Below, one piece after another: positions 1-7,255 of a stretch of DNA of 17,275 nucleotides (the first letter of the stretch is position 1; each line of letters opens with the position of its first letter). The translations under genes were made by a program, and so were the position numbers. This DNA is from Candidatus Methylomirabilis sp. (GTDB lineage: Bacteria > Patescibacteriota > Patescibacteriia > DYHP01). Below the pieces are notes generated by a model. It was not told the DNA's origin. It saw only the letters and a list, made by a program, of their open reading frames with translations, and searched no databases. The DNA lies in NCBI GenBank assembly GCA_020724105.1, contig DYHP01000019.1, positions 1-17,275 on the forward strand, given 5' to 3'.

Positions 1-19
1 TTATGCAAATCTACAAATC

Positions 20-86
20 TTATGCCAATTTTCAAATTGCGAATTTGCAATTTGCAGATTGGCAGAGAATTCGCGGATTGGCATAA
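20..86. repeat. Nested inverted repeats
   Basis: The outer arms are TTATGCCAAT (20-29) and ATTGGCATAA (77-86), a perfect 10-bp match. Inside are two further arm pairs: CAAATTGC (33-40) with GCAATTTG (47-54), and GCGAATT (39-45) with AATTCGC (68-74). The inner pairs overlap and so cannot both form at once. The function is unknown. Confidence 0.6.
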
Positions 87-339
87 TGCTCAAGCGAGTA
101 ACAAAAAAAGAGTCGCTAACCCGACGAACGCCTTGCGTCCGCCGAGCCCCCGCCCCGACTTAAAGTCAGGGTCGGAGTAAATGAATTATTTGATTTGTAA
201 CCTTGCATTCATATTACCAACCTCTATAAAATATGTCAAGAAGTCTATTTTTAATAGATTTTAACAGACGACGGCACATTATTTATAACAGCGGTCGCAT
301 TGTAATGCTTCGTCGGGAAACTTGAGAGTAATAAAAAAA

Positions 340-359
340 GCGGCTTGGAATCAAGCCGC
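340..359 (-). terminator. Intrinsic terminator (minus strand), orphan
   Basis: A perfect 8-bp stem, GCGGCTTG/CAAGCCGC, has a 4-nt loop. Read on the minus strand it is followed by seven T residues (complement of 333-339), which is the standard Rho-independent form. On the plus strand there is no T run. No minus-strand gene is visible between here and 770, so either it ends an unrecognised short transcript or it is a relic. Confidence 0.7.
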
Positions 360-394
360 CAAAGCGAATCTCCCCATAGAAATGATTTGCAAAA

Positions 395-419
395 ATTTCG
401 GGTACCCGGTACCCGAAAT
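395..419. repeat. 25-bp perfect palindrome
   Basis: The arms ATTTCGGGTACC and GGTACCCGAAAT match perfectly around a single C at 407. Each arm ends in GGTACC, itself a palindrome. It is the same palindrome-of-palindromes design as some elements inside coding regions of this window. Confidence 0.75.
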
Positions 420-535
420 ACTTAACAAAAAGTCTGCCGCCAAAATGACAAAAGACCGAATTTTTTATCCTGTAAACAGTTTAACATAAAAGCAAAAAAT
501 GAGTCAGACGTTCATTTTGCGCGAGACGCAAATAC

Positions 536-564
536 TTGCACTGATTCTTAAAAAATGTTACTAT
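536..564 (+). promoter_or_regulatory. Sigma70-type promoter for the 771-4427 gene set
   Basis: TTGCAC (536-541) and TACTAT (559-564) are separated by 17 bp. Transcription would start near 571 and make a leader of about 200 nt before the ATG at 771. That leader would contain the whole hairpin array at 574-755. The call is a match to consensus only. Confidence 0.5.
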
Positions 565-573
565 ATTTATAAG

Positions 574-755
574 AAATTTGCTCACAGAGTGAGCGTAATT
601 TATCCCGACAGGTCGGGATAAAACTTGCTCCTCTAACTTCAAGTCGGAGTCGCGAGATTTGATATTTCGGCGCCGAAGGCGCTAAATTTCGTCCCGACAA
701 TCCGTCGGGACTAATTTCAGAAAGCCCCGACGATACGTCGGGGCGACCGAATTTC
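574..755 (+). repeat. Tandem array of distinct small hairpins with AAATTT-like spacers
   Basis: At least four perfect stems plus poorer ones follow one another: GCTCAC/GTGAGC (580-594), ATCCCGAC/GTCGGGAT (602-619), GCGCC/GGCGC (670-682), GTCCCGAC/GTCGGGAC (691-711) and GCCCCGAC/GTCGGGGC (724-744). They are separated by AAATTT, TAATTT or AATTTC boxes. Stem sequences differ while the spacers are kept. The array lies in the presumed 5' leader of the gene at 771. A similar array lies at 6376-6558. Confidence 0.75.
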
Positions 756-770
756 TAATATCTATTATAT

Positions 771-1514
771 ATGACCTCCATCACTATTTCCTTTTTTGGC
801 CTGTCGTGCTTTAAATTCGAGGTAAAAAACGAAAAAGAAGCCGTTTTTGTCACCGACCCGTTTTCAAAGGAAAGCGGGCTAAAACTGCCGAGGAATCTGG
901 CGGCTGATTTTGTTACCGTTTCGTCAGACCATCCGTTCCACAACGAAACCGAAGCGGTTAAAACCCTGTCGGAAAAAGGCAAATGGAGAATTTTCTCTCA
1001 CCCCGGCGAATACGAAGTCAAAAACGTTTTTGTTGACGGCGCGGCGCAGGATGCTAAAGACAAGGGGGGTAGTGAAGCCCTAAGAGGGGTTCTACCACCC
1101 CCAAAAGACGGCAAAAACATGGCTAAAAACACCATTTTCCGCTTCACCATAGACGATGTGACAATAACCCATTTAGGGAATTTGGCCGCTAATTTAACAA
1201 GCGACGAAATACAAACGCTCTCAAGTTGCGACGTTTTGCTTGTGCCCATTTCTTCTGACGCGGAATTTTCCGCCTCGGGCGGGAAAAACGGCATTACGAT
1301 GAAAAACCTAACCGACATTATCGCCAGCGTCCAGCCGAGAATCGTCATTCCAATGCACTACAAAACGCCGAGGCTCAAGGCGAATCTCCAGTCGCTTGAT
1401 AAATTTTTAAAAGAAATCGGCAAGGGCAAGTTGGAAACGATGAAAAAATTCAAATTCGCCAAAAAGGACTTGCCGGCGGAAGAAACAAAAGTGGTGGTGT
1501 TAACAACCGAATAA
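771..1514 (+). CDS. Metallo-beta-lactamase-fold protein (UlaG/COG2220-like), metal site degenerate
   Basis: This 247-residue protein resembles the Zn-dependent hydrolase-like branch of the beta-lactamase fold. Typical landmarks are the start (TISFFGLSCFKFE), THLGNL near residue 134 and IPMHYKTPR near residue 196. The metal motif, usually HxHxDH, reads SDHPFHN at 52-58: the first His is Ser and the Asp is Phe, and the later GDL motif reads GNL. I therefore doubt it is an active hydrolase of the standard type. Residues about 98-111 are encoded by a palindromic repeat inserted in frame (1064-1102). There is no clear Shine-Dalgarno sequence before the ATG. It is the first of three same-strand genes leading to gyrA. 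Substrate unknown. Confidence 0.75.
   Translation: MTSITISFFGLSCFKFEVKNEKEAVFVTDPFSKESGLKLPRNLAADFVTVSSDHPFHNETEAVKTLSEKGKWRIFSHPGEYEVKNVFVDGAAQDAKDKGGSEALRGVLPPPKDGKNMAKNTIFRFTIDDVTITHLGNLAANLTSDEIQTLSSCDVLLVPISSDAEFSASGGKNGITMKNLTDIIASVQPRIVIPMHYKTPRLKANLQSLDKFLKEIGKGKLETMKKFKFAKKDLPAEETKVVVLTTE
1064..1102 (+). repeat. In-frame palindromic element, GGGGGGTAG/CTACCACCCCC type
   Basis: An imperfect inverted repeat starts GGGGGGTAGTGAAGCCC and ends GGGGTTCTACCACCCCC. It encodes residues about 98-111 of the MBL-fold protein without breaking the frame. A clearly related copy (GGGGGGCAGTGAAGCCCC ... CTACTACCCCCCC) lies at 9479-9519 inside another gene on the opposite strand. Confidence 0.8.
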
Positions 1515-1540
1515 GTCCCAATTCACCTAATTTCCAACCT

Positions 1541-1963
1541 ATGTTTAAAAATAAACTCTTTTGGCTGATTTTTCTCCCAAGTATCGCAGTTATTCTTTTT
1601 GGCTACTATTTTACGACATACAAAACTATGAAATTCGGAAGATGGAGCTTGTCCCCCTACCTTTCCCGAACAATCCATGATGTTGCTGCAGAGATAAATG
1701 AATATAATATTACTGACAAAAATATTCTTTCCGAAATTTTAAATTCCGTGGAAAGGTGGGGGGATAAATCGGGTAAAATCGACGCGGAAATTTTTAACGG
1801 ATTAAACCAAGACCTGGAAAATATCGCGGGTTCTCTAAACAATGTTGTCCGGCGGACGGGAGCGCAAAATAATTCAACAATACAAAAAAGTCCGACTTCA
1901 ACAGAAAATATTATTAAAAATATCAAAGATAAAATATCCACTGCGACAGAATATGAAAAATAA
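1541..1963 (+). CDS. Small single-pass membrane protein of unknown function
   Basis: The protein has 140 residues. I do not recognise a family. Residues about 5-26 form one hydrophobic segment (FWLIFLPSIAVILFGYYF) preceded by lysines, so it is probably an N-terminal signal anchor with the rest outside the cytoplasm. The remainder is polar and probably helical, with an Asn/Ser/Thr-rich low-complexity tail around 108-125. Its last 11 bases overlap the start of gyrA, which suggests translational coupling. The start is the ATG at 1541, 26 bp after the preceding stop codon. It has no visible Shine-Dalgarno sequence. Confidence 0.6.
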   Translation: MFKNKLFWLIFLPSIAVILFGYYFTTYKTMKFGRWSLSPYLSRTIHDVAAEINEYNITDKNILSEILNSVERWGDKSGKIDAEIFNGLNQDLENIAGSLNNVVRRTGAQNNSTIQKSPTSTENIIKNIKDKISTATEYEK

Positions 1964-4427
1964 AGAAGAATCTATAGATAAAAATCTAAATACGCAATCA
2001 CGAGTTGAACTCCGTCCCATAACGGACGAAATGCAGGAATCGTATTTGGATTACGCAATGTCGGTTATCATCGCCCGCGCCTTGCCCGACGCCCGCGACG
2101 GCCTAAAGCCCGTGCAGCGCAGAATTCTTTACGCCATGTGGGAAGAAGGTCTGCGGCATACGGCAAAATTCCGCAAATCGGCGACTGTCGTCGGTTCGAC
2201 TTTGGGCAGATACCATCCCCACGGCGATACGGCGGTTTACGACGCCATGGCGAGAATGGCGCAGGATTTTTCTTTGCGGTATCCGCTTATCGACGGCCAA
2301 GGTAACTGGGGCTCCATTGACGGCGACTCACCAGCCGCGATGCGATACACTGAGGCGCGTCTCTCTTCCATTGCCGAGGAAATGTTAAAAGACATTGAAA
2401 GAAACACGGTTGATTTTATGCCGAATTACGACGGCGCCCATCAAGAACCCAAGGTTTTGCCGTCGCTTCTGCCGAATCTTTTGCTTAATGGCACCACGGG
2501 CATTGCCGTGGGCATGGCAACCAACATTCCGCCGCATAATCTTGGTGAACTTTGTGACAGCATTTGCCGCCTTATTGATAATCCCAACTGCACCATTGAG
2601 GAATTGACGCAATTTGTCCAAGGCCCGGATTTTCCCACCGGCGGCATCATTTACAACAAGCAGGACATTTTAAACGCCTACGCTTCAGGCAAGGGCGGCA
2701 TCGTTTTGCGGGCAAAAACCGAAATTGTGGAAGACAAAAACAATTTTAAAATCATCGTCACCGAAATTCCCTACCAAATCAACAAATCAAATCTTTTGGA
2801 AAAAATCGCCGGGTTGATTAATGACAAAAAACTTGAGGGCGTCAGGGATTTGCGCGACGAATCGGGCAAAGAAGGCATCAGAATCGTTTTTGAATTGAAG
2901 CGCGACGCTTATCCCAAAAAAGTATTAAACAAACTTTTTCACATCACCGAACTCCAGACGACTTATCACTTAAACACTCTGGCTTTGGCGGAAGGAATTT
3001 TGCCGAGGGTCCTGAATTTAAAAGCATTGCTTCTGGCCCACATCGAGCACCGCAAAGAAGTGATAAAACGTCGAGCGCAATACGATTTAACAAAAGCCAA
3101 AGAACGCGCTCATATTTTGGATGGCTTAAAAATCGCCATCGCCAACATTGACCGCGTCATCGCGATAATCAAAAAATCCGCCGACCGCGACGAGGCGAAA
3201 ATAAATTTGATGAAAAAATTCCGCCTGACAGAACCGCAGGTAATCGCCATTTTGGAAATGCGGCTGCAGCAATTGGCGAATCTTGAAAGAATAAAAATCG
3301 AACAAGAGTTGAAAGAAAAGAAAGAATTGATTAGAGACTTGGGAAAATTGCTCGCCTCGCCGAAAATGATACTTGGAACAATCAAAAAAGAATTGCAGGA
3401 TTTGAAAGAAAAATTCGGCGACGCCCGGCGCACCGAAATCATCGCTCACGGCGTCAAGGAATTTTCGATTGAAGATTTGATCCCGAATGAAGCGACCATT
3501 ATTATTTTGACTTCGCAAGGGTACATCAAAAGAGTTCCGCCGACCACTTTCAAAACGCAGGAACGCGGCGGCAAAGGCGTAATGGGCCTCACCACCAAAG
3601 AAGAAGACGTCGTCGCCCAACTCTTATCCACCGAAACGCACGCCGATTTGCTTTTCTTCACCGACCGCGGCAGGGTCTTCCAGCTCAAGGCCTACGATGT
3701 TCCGTCCGGAACACGCACTTCAAAAGGGCAGTCAATCGTTAATTTCCTCCAACTTTCGCCGAACGAAAAAGTCGCCGCCATTTTATCTTTCAAGGATTTG
3801 GAGGACTATAAATTTTTGGTGATGGTAACGACCAAGGGCTTGATTAAAAAAGTTGACATCGAACAATTCAAGAGCGTCAGGCGTTCGGGACTTATCGCCA
3901 TCAAGTTGAAAGGCGACGACAATTTGCGCTGGACAAAACCGTCAACCGGCAGCGACGACATTATGCTTGTTTCAACCGGCGGGCAATCAATCAGATTTAA
4001 CGAAAAAGACGTGAGACCTATGGGCAGGGCGACCGCCGGCGTCCGCGGCGCGCGCCTCGGAAAAGGCGATGAAATTGTCGGCATGGATATTCTTCCCAAG
4101 GATTTGGCGAAAAAAGACGTCTTGGAACTTTTGGTGGTGATGGAAAACGGCTACGGCAAAAGAACGAATGTGAGAAGTTACAAAGTCCAGCATCGCGGCG
4201 GCTCGGGCATCAAAACCGCCAAAATCACCTCAAAAACCGGCAAAATTGTTTCCGCATTTGTTATCAATGCTTTGGAGGAGCAGGATTTAATCGTCATTTC
4301 CTCATACGGCCAGGTCATCAGATTGCCGATGAAAAGCGTTTCCACCCTCGGCCGCGCCACCCAAGGCGTGAGAGTGATGAGATTCAAGGAAAATGAGGAC
4401 AAAGTGGCCAGCGTAACGTTCGTGTAG
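1953..4427 (+). CDS. gyrA: DNA gyrase subunit A
   Basis: GyrA is the DNA-cleaving subunit of gyrase (A2B2), which introduces negative supercoils using ATP hydrolysed by GyrB. The protein has 824 residues, close to the usual size. The start at 1953 fits the family (conserved block from about residue 18). The catalytic Tyr is Y132 in AMRYTEARL. The quinolone-resistance region reads HPHGDTAVYD, with Thr93 and Asp97 at the positions of E. coli Ser83 and Asp87. A GyrA box, QERGGKG, starts at about residue 536 and marks the start of the C-terminal beta-pinwheel that wraps DNA; this favours GyrA over ParC. Pinwheel repeats such as MGRATAGVRG and LGRATQGVRV follow. It overlaps the upstream gene by 11 bp. 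No gyrB is in the window. Confidence 0.97.
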   Translation: MKNKEESIDKNLNTQSRVELRPITDEMQESYLDYAMSVIIARALPDARDGLKPVQRRILYAMWEEGLRHTAKFRKSATVVGSTLGRYHPHGDTAVYDAMARMAQDFSLRYPLIDGQGNWGSIDGDSPAAMRYTEARLSSIAEEMLKDIERNTVDFMPNYDGAHQEPKVLPSLLPNLLLNGTTGIAVGMATNIPPHNLGELCDSICRLIDNPNCTIEELTQFVQGPDFPTGGIIYNKQDILNAYASGKGGIVLRAKTEIVEDKNNFKIIVTEIPYQINKSNLLEKIAGLINDKKLEGVRDLRDESGKEGIRIVFELKRDAYPKKVLNKLFHITELQTTYHLNTLALAEGILPRVLNLKALLLAHIEHRKEVIKRRAQYDLTKAKERAHILDGLKIAIANIDRVIAIIKKSADRDEAKINLMKKFRLTEPQVIAILEMRLQQLANLERIKIEQELKEKKELIRDLGKLLASPKMILGTIKKELQDLKEKFGDARRTEIIAHGVKEFSIEDLIPNEATIIILTSQGYIKRVPPTTFKTQERGGKGVMGLTTKEEDVVAQLLSTETHADLLFFTDRGRVFQLKAYDVPSGTRTSKGQSIVNFLQLSPNEKVAAILSFKDLEDYKFLVMVTTKGLIKKVDIEQFKSVRRSGLIAIKLKGDDNLRWTKPSTGSDDIMLVSTGGQSIRFNEKDVRPMGRATAGVRGARLGKGDEIVGMDILPKDLAKKDVLELLVVMENGYGKRTNVRSYKVQHRGGSGIKTAKITSKTGKIVSAFVINALEEQDLIVISSYGQVIRLPMKSVSTLGRATQGVRVMRFKENEDKVASVTFV

Positions 4428-4435
4428 TTATAGAA

Positions 4436-4475
4436 GCAGATTAACGCAGATAGTTACGCAGATAAACGCAGAAAA
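4436..4475 (+). repeat. Short direct repeats GCAGAT downstream of gyrA
   Basis: GCAGA starts at 4436, 4446, 4458 and 4468, mostly as ACGCAGATA, with 10-12-bp spacing. The block begins with AGAAGCAGATTAACGC a few bases after the gyrA stop. The same motif follows the stop codons of the genes ending at 8623 and 15838. Confidence 0.7.
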
Positions 4476-4477
4476 TA

Positions 4478-4509
4478 AAAATCCCCGTGGAAAAATCCGG
4501 GGGGATTTT
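4478..4509. terminator. Bidirectional intrinsic terminator between gyrA and the M50 gene
   Basis: The 9-bp stem AAAATCCCC/GGGGATTTT has an inner GGA/TCC stem. It is flanked by T runs read from either strand (TTTT on plus, TTTTTATTTT on minus). It lies between convergent genes, as expected for a shared terminator. Confidence 0.8.
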
Positions 4510-4510
4510 G

Positions 4511-4535
4511 AATTTCGGGGTCGCACCCTGAAATT
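4511..4535. repeat. Hairpin abutting the M50 stop codon (GGGTCGCACCC type)
   Basis: AATTTCGGGGT pairs with ACCCTGAAATT (11 bp, one G-T) around the loop CGC. It directly follows the minus-strand stop at 4536. A related hairpin with the same core, GGGTCGCGCCC, lies at 10216-10234 between tRNA-Arg and the next gene. Confidence 0.7.
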
Positions 4536-5399
4536 TCACCTCCTGAAAAAAGTGGCAATGTCGCCGATGTCGCTCATAAGCATATTTAAAAAGAACAGGG
4601 CAATGATAAACTGTCCCAAATAAGTGTAAATCGTGATTGACCAGTCATAAACCCTTCCCTCGCCAAAAAGCCGGCGGATAACCTTTTTAAGAATTTCCAG
4701 CGCGATATTTCCGCCGTCAAGCGGATAAATCGGCAACAAGTTCATTACGGCAAGAATAATGGAAAAATACCAAATCGTCGCGACATAATCCCAGAATCCC
4801 GTGTGAATTGCCGAAGCGAGGCCTATTGTCGCGATGGCTCCGCTGTGTTCCATGGGAGACATAAAGAGAATGTTCTTGATTAACCAGAAAATAAACAGAA
4901 AAATCCCAACCGCCATCACCTTAGACCAAAACCAGAAAAGGTAAAAAACCGATTTGACCGCGTAAATCGGAATTAAATACCACGCTGGCGCCGCCGCCAA
5001 AGTCGCCGTGGAAAAAAGAAATTTAAAGGTAAACCCTTCGGGGCAGGCGGCAAAAAGAATCATTCTTAAGAGCACGGCTGAAATCAGATTTGCCGAAACA
5101 CCGGCCAAAAGAATGAGGATTTTCTGCCACAATGCCGCATCTTCAATGAATCTGCCTTCCGCGCCATGCGACTTTTTATCAGCCTGACTTTTTAACTTCA
5201 CATACCCGCCCAAAAGCCACAAGCACAAATAAATCGGAATTTTGCGAAAGGTGAATAATTTGATTCTTGGACTCCAAAAACCAACACCGAATTCCGCCAC
5301 TCCCACGCCGCAAAGTCGCGCCGCCAAAGCATGCCCGCCTTCATGAATAATCACAACAACAATCAGCATCAAAATTCCCGCCAAAATCGTTGCCAGCAT
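4536..5399 (-). CDS. M50 family site-2 zinc metalloprotease
   Basis: This is an intramembrane protease of the RseP/SpoIVFB superfamily, which cuts membrane-bound substrates such as anti-sigma factors or small signal remnants. The protein has 287 residues and several hydrophobic segments. The zinc motif HEGGH lies at 19-23 in the first membrane segment, and the third ligand Asp228 is in NLLPIYPLDGG near the C-terminus. No PDZ domain is seen between them, so it is the compact form. It has one of the few good ribosome binding sites here (AAGGAG, about 6 bp before the ATG). It converges on gyrA and diverges from rpmF, with its own promoter at 5450-5478. Substrates are unknown. Confidence 0.9.
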   Translation of the reverse strand: MLATILAGILMLIVVVIIHEGGHALAARLCGVGVAEFGVGFWSPRIKLFTFRKIPIYLCLWLLGGYVKLKSQADKKSHGAEGRFIEDAALWQKILILLAGVSANLISAVLLRMILFAACPEGFTFKFLFSTATLAAAPAWYLIPIYAVKSVFYLFWFWSKVMAVGIFLFIFWLIKNILFMSPMEHSGAIATIGLASAIHTGFWDYVATIWYFSIILAVMNLLPIYPLDGGNIALEILKKVIRRLFGEGRVYDWSITIYTYLGQFIIALFFLNMLMSDIGDIATFFRR

Positions 5400-5449
5400 C
5401 TTTTTCTCCTTGTCTTAAACATCATTTAAATTTTTAATGTCCTAACCAC

Positions 5450-5478
5450 ATTCTGCCACCTCCTTCTCCTCTTGTCAA
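5450..5478 (-). promoter_or_regulatory. Sigma70-type promoter for the M50 gene
   Basis: On the minus strand, TTGACA (5478-5473) and CAGAAT (5455-5450) are 17 bp apart, about 50 bp upstream of the start codon. The -35 box shares its bases with the -35 box of the divergent rpmF promoter. Confidence 0.5.
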
Positions 5479-5500
5479 TTTTAAATCAATAATATATAAT
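5472..5500 (+). promoter_or_regulatory. Strong sigma70-type promoter for rpmF-nusB-rnc
   Basis: TTGTCA (5472-5477) and a perfect TATAAT (5495-5500) are exactly 17 bp apart. Transcription would start near 5507, about 80 bp before the bL32 start. It is the best consensus promoter in the window. Confidence 0.75.
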
Positions 5501-5586
5501 AAGTTCAGATTTAAGTTATAAGAATTAAGTTGACAGTTTCGGATTTCAGATTTGGTAATTTAAATTTTGACGAAGTTAAAATTTAT

Positions 5587-5790
5587 ATGGGTCTTCCCGG
5601 ACATCGTCGCACCTCTTCTGATAAACGCCGCCGAGCGGCGCATTTCGCCTTAAAAAAGAGCGGTTTGTCTTTTTGTTCCAAATGCCAATCGCCTCTATTG
5701 CCGCACCACGCCTGTTTAAAATGCGGAACGTACAAAGGAAGAGGGATAATAAAAATAAAAACTGAAAAACCTAAACACCGAAAAACCTAA
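5587..5790 (+). CDS. rpmF: Large-subunit ribosomal protein bL32
   Basis: This is a 67-residue basic protein of the 50S subunit. It starts MGLPGHRRTSSDKRRR, matching the basic Lys/Arg-Ser N-terminus of bL32. It carries a zinc ribbon with C30-x2-C33 and C43-x2-C46. I chose the ATG at 5587 because the family homology starts there. The frame is open further left to a TTG at 5530, but those 19 codons do not look like bL32. It is probably transcribed from the promoter at 5472-5500 together with nusB and rnc downstream. Confidence 0.93.
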   Translation: MGLPGHRRTSSDKRRRAAHFALKKSGLSFCSKCQSPLLPHHACLKCGTYKGRGIIKIKTEKPKHRKT

Positions 5791-5832
5791 AAACAAAGAG
5801 ATAAAATCACAAAAACAAACTTACTGAATTGA

Positions 5833-5859
5833 CCTAATTAACCTAATTATTCTAATTAT
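5833..5859 (+). repeat. 9-bp tandem repeat CCTAATTAA
   Basis: Three degenerate 9-bp units, CCTAATTAA, CCTAATTAT and TCTAATTAT, lie between rpmF and nusB. A similar 9-bp period is seen at 8464-8499 downstream of pilT, with the unit TTGGACTTA. Confidence 0.6.
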
Positions 5860-5890
5860 TCTTTGTTTTTTAATTTTGAACAATGGTGTT

Positions 5891-6364
5891 ATGGCCAACC
5901 GTCATCTTTCCCGTTCCGTCGCCATGCAAATCCTTTTTGAATGGGATTTCAATAATTTTGACCCGCAAAAACTTGAGGGCGTTTTTGAGCGCGCCACCAA
6001 AGAATTTACCCCCAAAACCGAAGAAAGCGACGAATTTGTCAAAGAATTGGTTGAGGGCGTGCAAAAAAACTTGAAAGAAATCGACAAACTGATTCGCAAA
6101 TACGCGCCGCAATGGCCGATTGAACAACTTACTGCCGTAGACCGCAATGTTTTGCGCTTGGGCACTTACGAATTGGTTTTTTCCGAAAACATTCCTTCCA
6201 AAGTCGCCATCAATGAAGCGATTGAACTCGCCAAAACCTTCGGTTCTGAATCGTCGGGAAAATTTATCAACGGCGTTTTGGGCGCGATTTATAAAGAAAG
6301 AGCGGAACAAGGCATTGTGAAAGATGCGGACAAACAAAGGACAGAGGAACAAAAAACAAAATAA
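5891..6364 (+). CDS. nusB: Transcription antitermination factor NusB
   Basis: NusB binds boxA RNA with NusE/S10 and promotes antitermination, mainly in rRNA operons. The protein has 157 residues and is all-helical in the family. The N-terminus MANRHLSRSVAMQILFEWDF and the later blocks DRNVLRLGTYEL and PSKVAINEAIELAKTFG are characteristic, as is KFINGVLGAIY. I use the ATG at 5891 because the family begins there; the frame opens with a TTG at 5876. No clear Shine-Dalgarno sequence is present. The C-terminal 20 residues are charged and poorly conserved. It sits between rpmF and rnc. Confidence 0.95.
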   Translation: MANRHLSRSVAMQILFEWDFNNFDPQKLEGVFERATKEFTPKTEESDEFVKELVEGVQKNLKEIDKLIRKYAPQWPIEQLTAVDRNVLRLGTYELVFSENIPSKVAINEAIELAKTFGSESSGKFINGVLGAIYKERAEQGIVKDADKQRTEEQKTK

Positions 6365-6375
6365 TAACTAAAAAT

Positions 6376-6558
6376 TCGGTCGCTTCGCTCCCTGAAACTA
6401 GAAATTTGCTCACTTCGTTCGCGAAATTTGATGCCTATGGCATCGTAATTATTTACAATTTCGTTCCCGCGAGGAACAAATTTCGTCCCCCGAAGAGAGA
6501 CAAGTTTCATCCCGATGAAATCGGGATTAGTTTCGCGAGTGAAACGAGCAAATTTCAT
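6376..6558 (+). repeat. Second tandem array of distinct hairpins with AAATTT-like spacers
   Basis: Perfect stems include GATGCC/GGCATC (6430-6444), GTTCC/GGAAC (6463-6477) and ATCCCGAT/ATCGGGAT (6509-6527). Looser units such as GCTCAC-TTC-GTTCGC (6408-6422) and GCGAGT-GAA-ACGAGC (6535-6549) alternate with them. AAATTT, AATTTC or AGTTTC boxes separate the units. The array fills the gap between nusB and rnc and ends about 10 bp before the RNase III start. Confidence 0.75.
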
Positions 6559-6565
6559 CAATTTT

Positions 6566-7255
6566 ATGAAGGACTTTTCTCTCTTGGAAAAGAGGCTCGG
6601 CGTCACCTTTAAAAACCAAGACCTTTTAAAAACCGCGATGACTCACCGTTCGTATATCAACGAAAACCCCAAATCCCCCCTCCCCCATAACGAACGGCTG
6701 GAATTTTTGGGCGATGCGGTCCTGGAATTGGTGGTTACAAAATATCTTTACAATAATTACTCCGAACCCGAAGGCGAACTGACCAACTGGCGCGCCGCTT
6801 TGGTCAACGCCAATATGCTCGCCCGCGTTGCCAAAGAACTGGACATTGAAGATTTTTTGCTTCTTTCAAAGGGCGAAGCCAAAGACAAGGACAGCAAAGC
6901 GCGGCTTTACATTTTAGCCAACGCTTTTGAGGCGGTCGTCGGCGCCATTTATCTTGACCGGGAGTTTGAAATTTCCGAAGAATTCATTGAAAAAGTTTTG
7001 CTCTGGCGGCTTAAAGAAATCATTGAAAAAAAACTCTATCTTGACCCGAAAAGCCGATTTCAGGAAGCCGCCCAAGAATTTGCGGCCACAACGCCTTCTT
7101 ACAAAGTTTTGGAAGAAAAAGGGCCTGACCACGCCAAATGGTTTCGGATCGGCGTCTTTTTGGGAGAAGAACTCGTTGCCGAGGGCGAGGGCTCTTCAAA
7201 ACAAGAAGCCCAAGTTCAAGCGGCGGAAAGAGCATTAGAAGAGAAGAGATGGTGA
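6566..7255 (+). CDS. rnc: Ribonuclease III
   Basis: RNase III cleaves double-stranded RNA, including rRNA precursors and structured mRNAs. The protein has 229 residues: an endonuclease domain (about 1-150) and a double-stranded-RNA-binding domain (about 155-229, ending in the SSKQEAQVQAAERALE block). The signature NERLEFLGDAVL gives catalytic-site residues E43, E46 and D50. The second metal-site motif reads LANAFEAVVGAIYLD: E122 is kept, but the position that is Asp114 in E. coli is Asn119. I chose the ATG at 6566 because the frame upstream runs through the hairpin array. It is preceded by a highly structured region, which could be a target for self-processing. Confidence 0.93.
   Translation: MKDFSLLEKRLGVTFKNQDLLKTAMTHRSYINENPKSPLPHNERLEFLGDAVLELVVTKYLYNNYSEPEGELTNWRAALVNANMLARVAKELDIEDFLLLSKGEAKDKDSKARLYILANAFEAVVGAIYLDREFEISEEFIEKVLLWRLKEIIEKKLYLDPKSRFQEAAQEFAATTPSYKVLEEKGPDHAKWFRIGVFLGEELVAEGEGSSKQEAQVQAAERALEEKRW

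Larger units (their letters stand above)
1..770. other. Gene-free, repeat-rich leader region
   Basis: No open frame in this stretch resembles a protein, and the short minus-strand frame entering at 982 is a shadow of the gene at 771. The region contains nested inverted repeats at 20-86, a rough hairpin around 154-172 (GACTT/AAGTC inside CCC/GGG), an orphan terminator at 340-359, a 25-bp palindrome at 395-419, a sigma70-like promoter at 536-564 and an array of small hairpins at 574-755. A small RNA cannot be excluded but nothing shows one directly. Confidence 0.6.

Noticed and set aside
574..755. CRISPR array
   Set aside because: The constant parts (AAATTT boxes) are only about 6 bp, the variable parts are themselves palindromes, and spacing is uneven. 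No cas gene is present.
998..1348. Minus-strand protein opposite the MBL-fold gene
   Set aside because: It has no recognisable family and lies entirely opposite a conserved gene; it is a reading-frame shadow. The same holds for the other antisense frames across gyrA, rnc, pilT and the hydrogenase genes.
1953..4427. ParC (topoisomerase IV subunit A)
   Set aside because: A recognisable GyrA box, QERGGKG, and a full six-blade-like C-terminal region favour GyrA.
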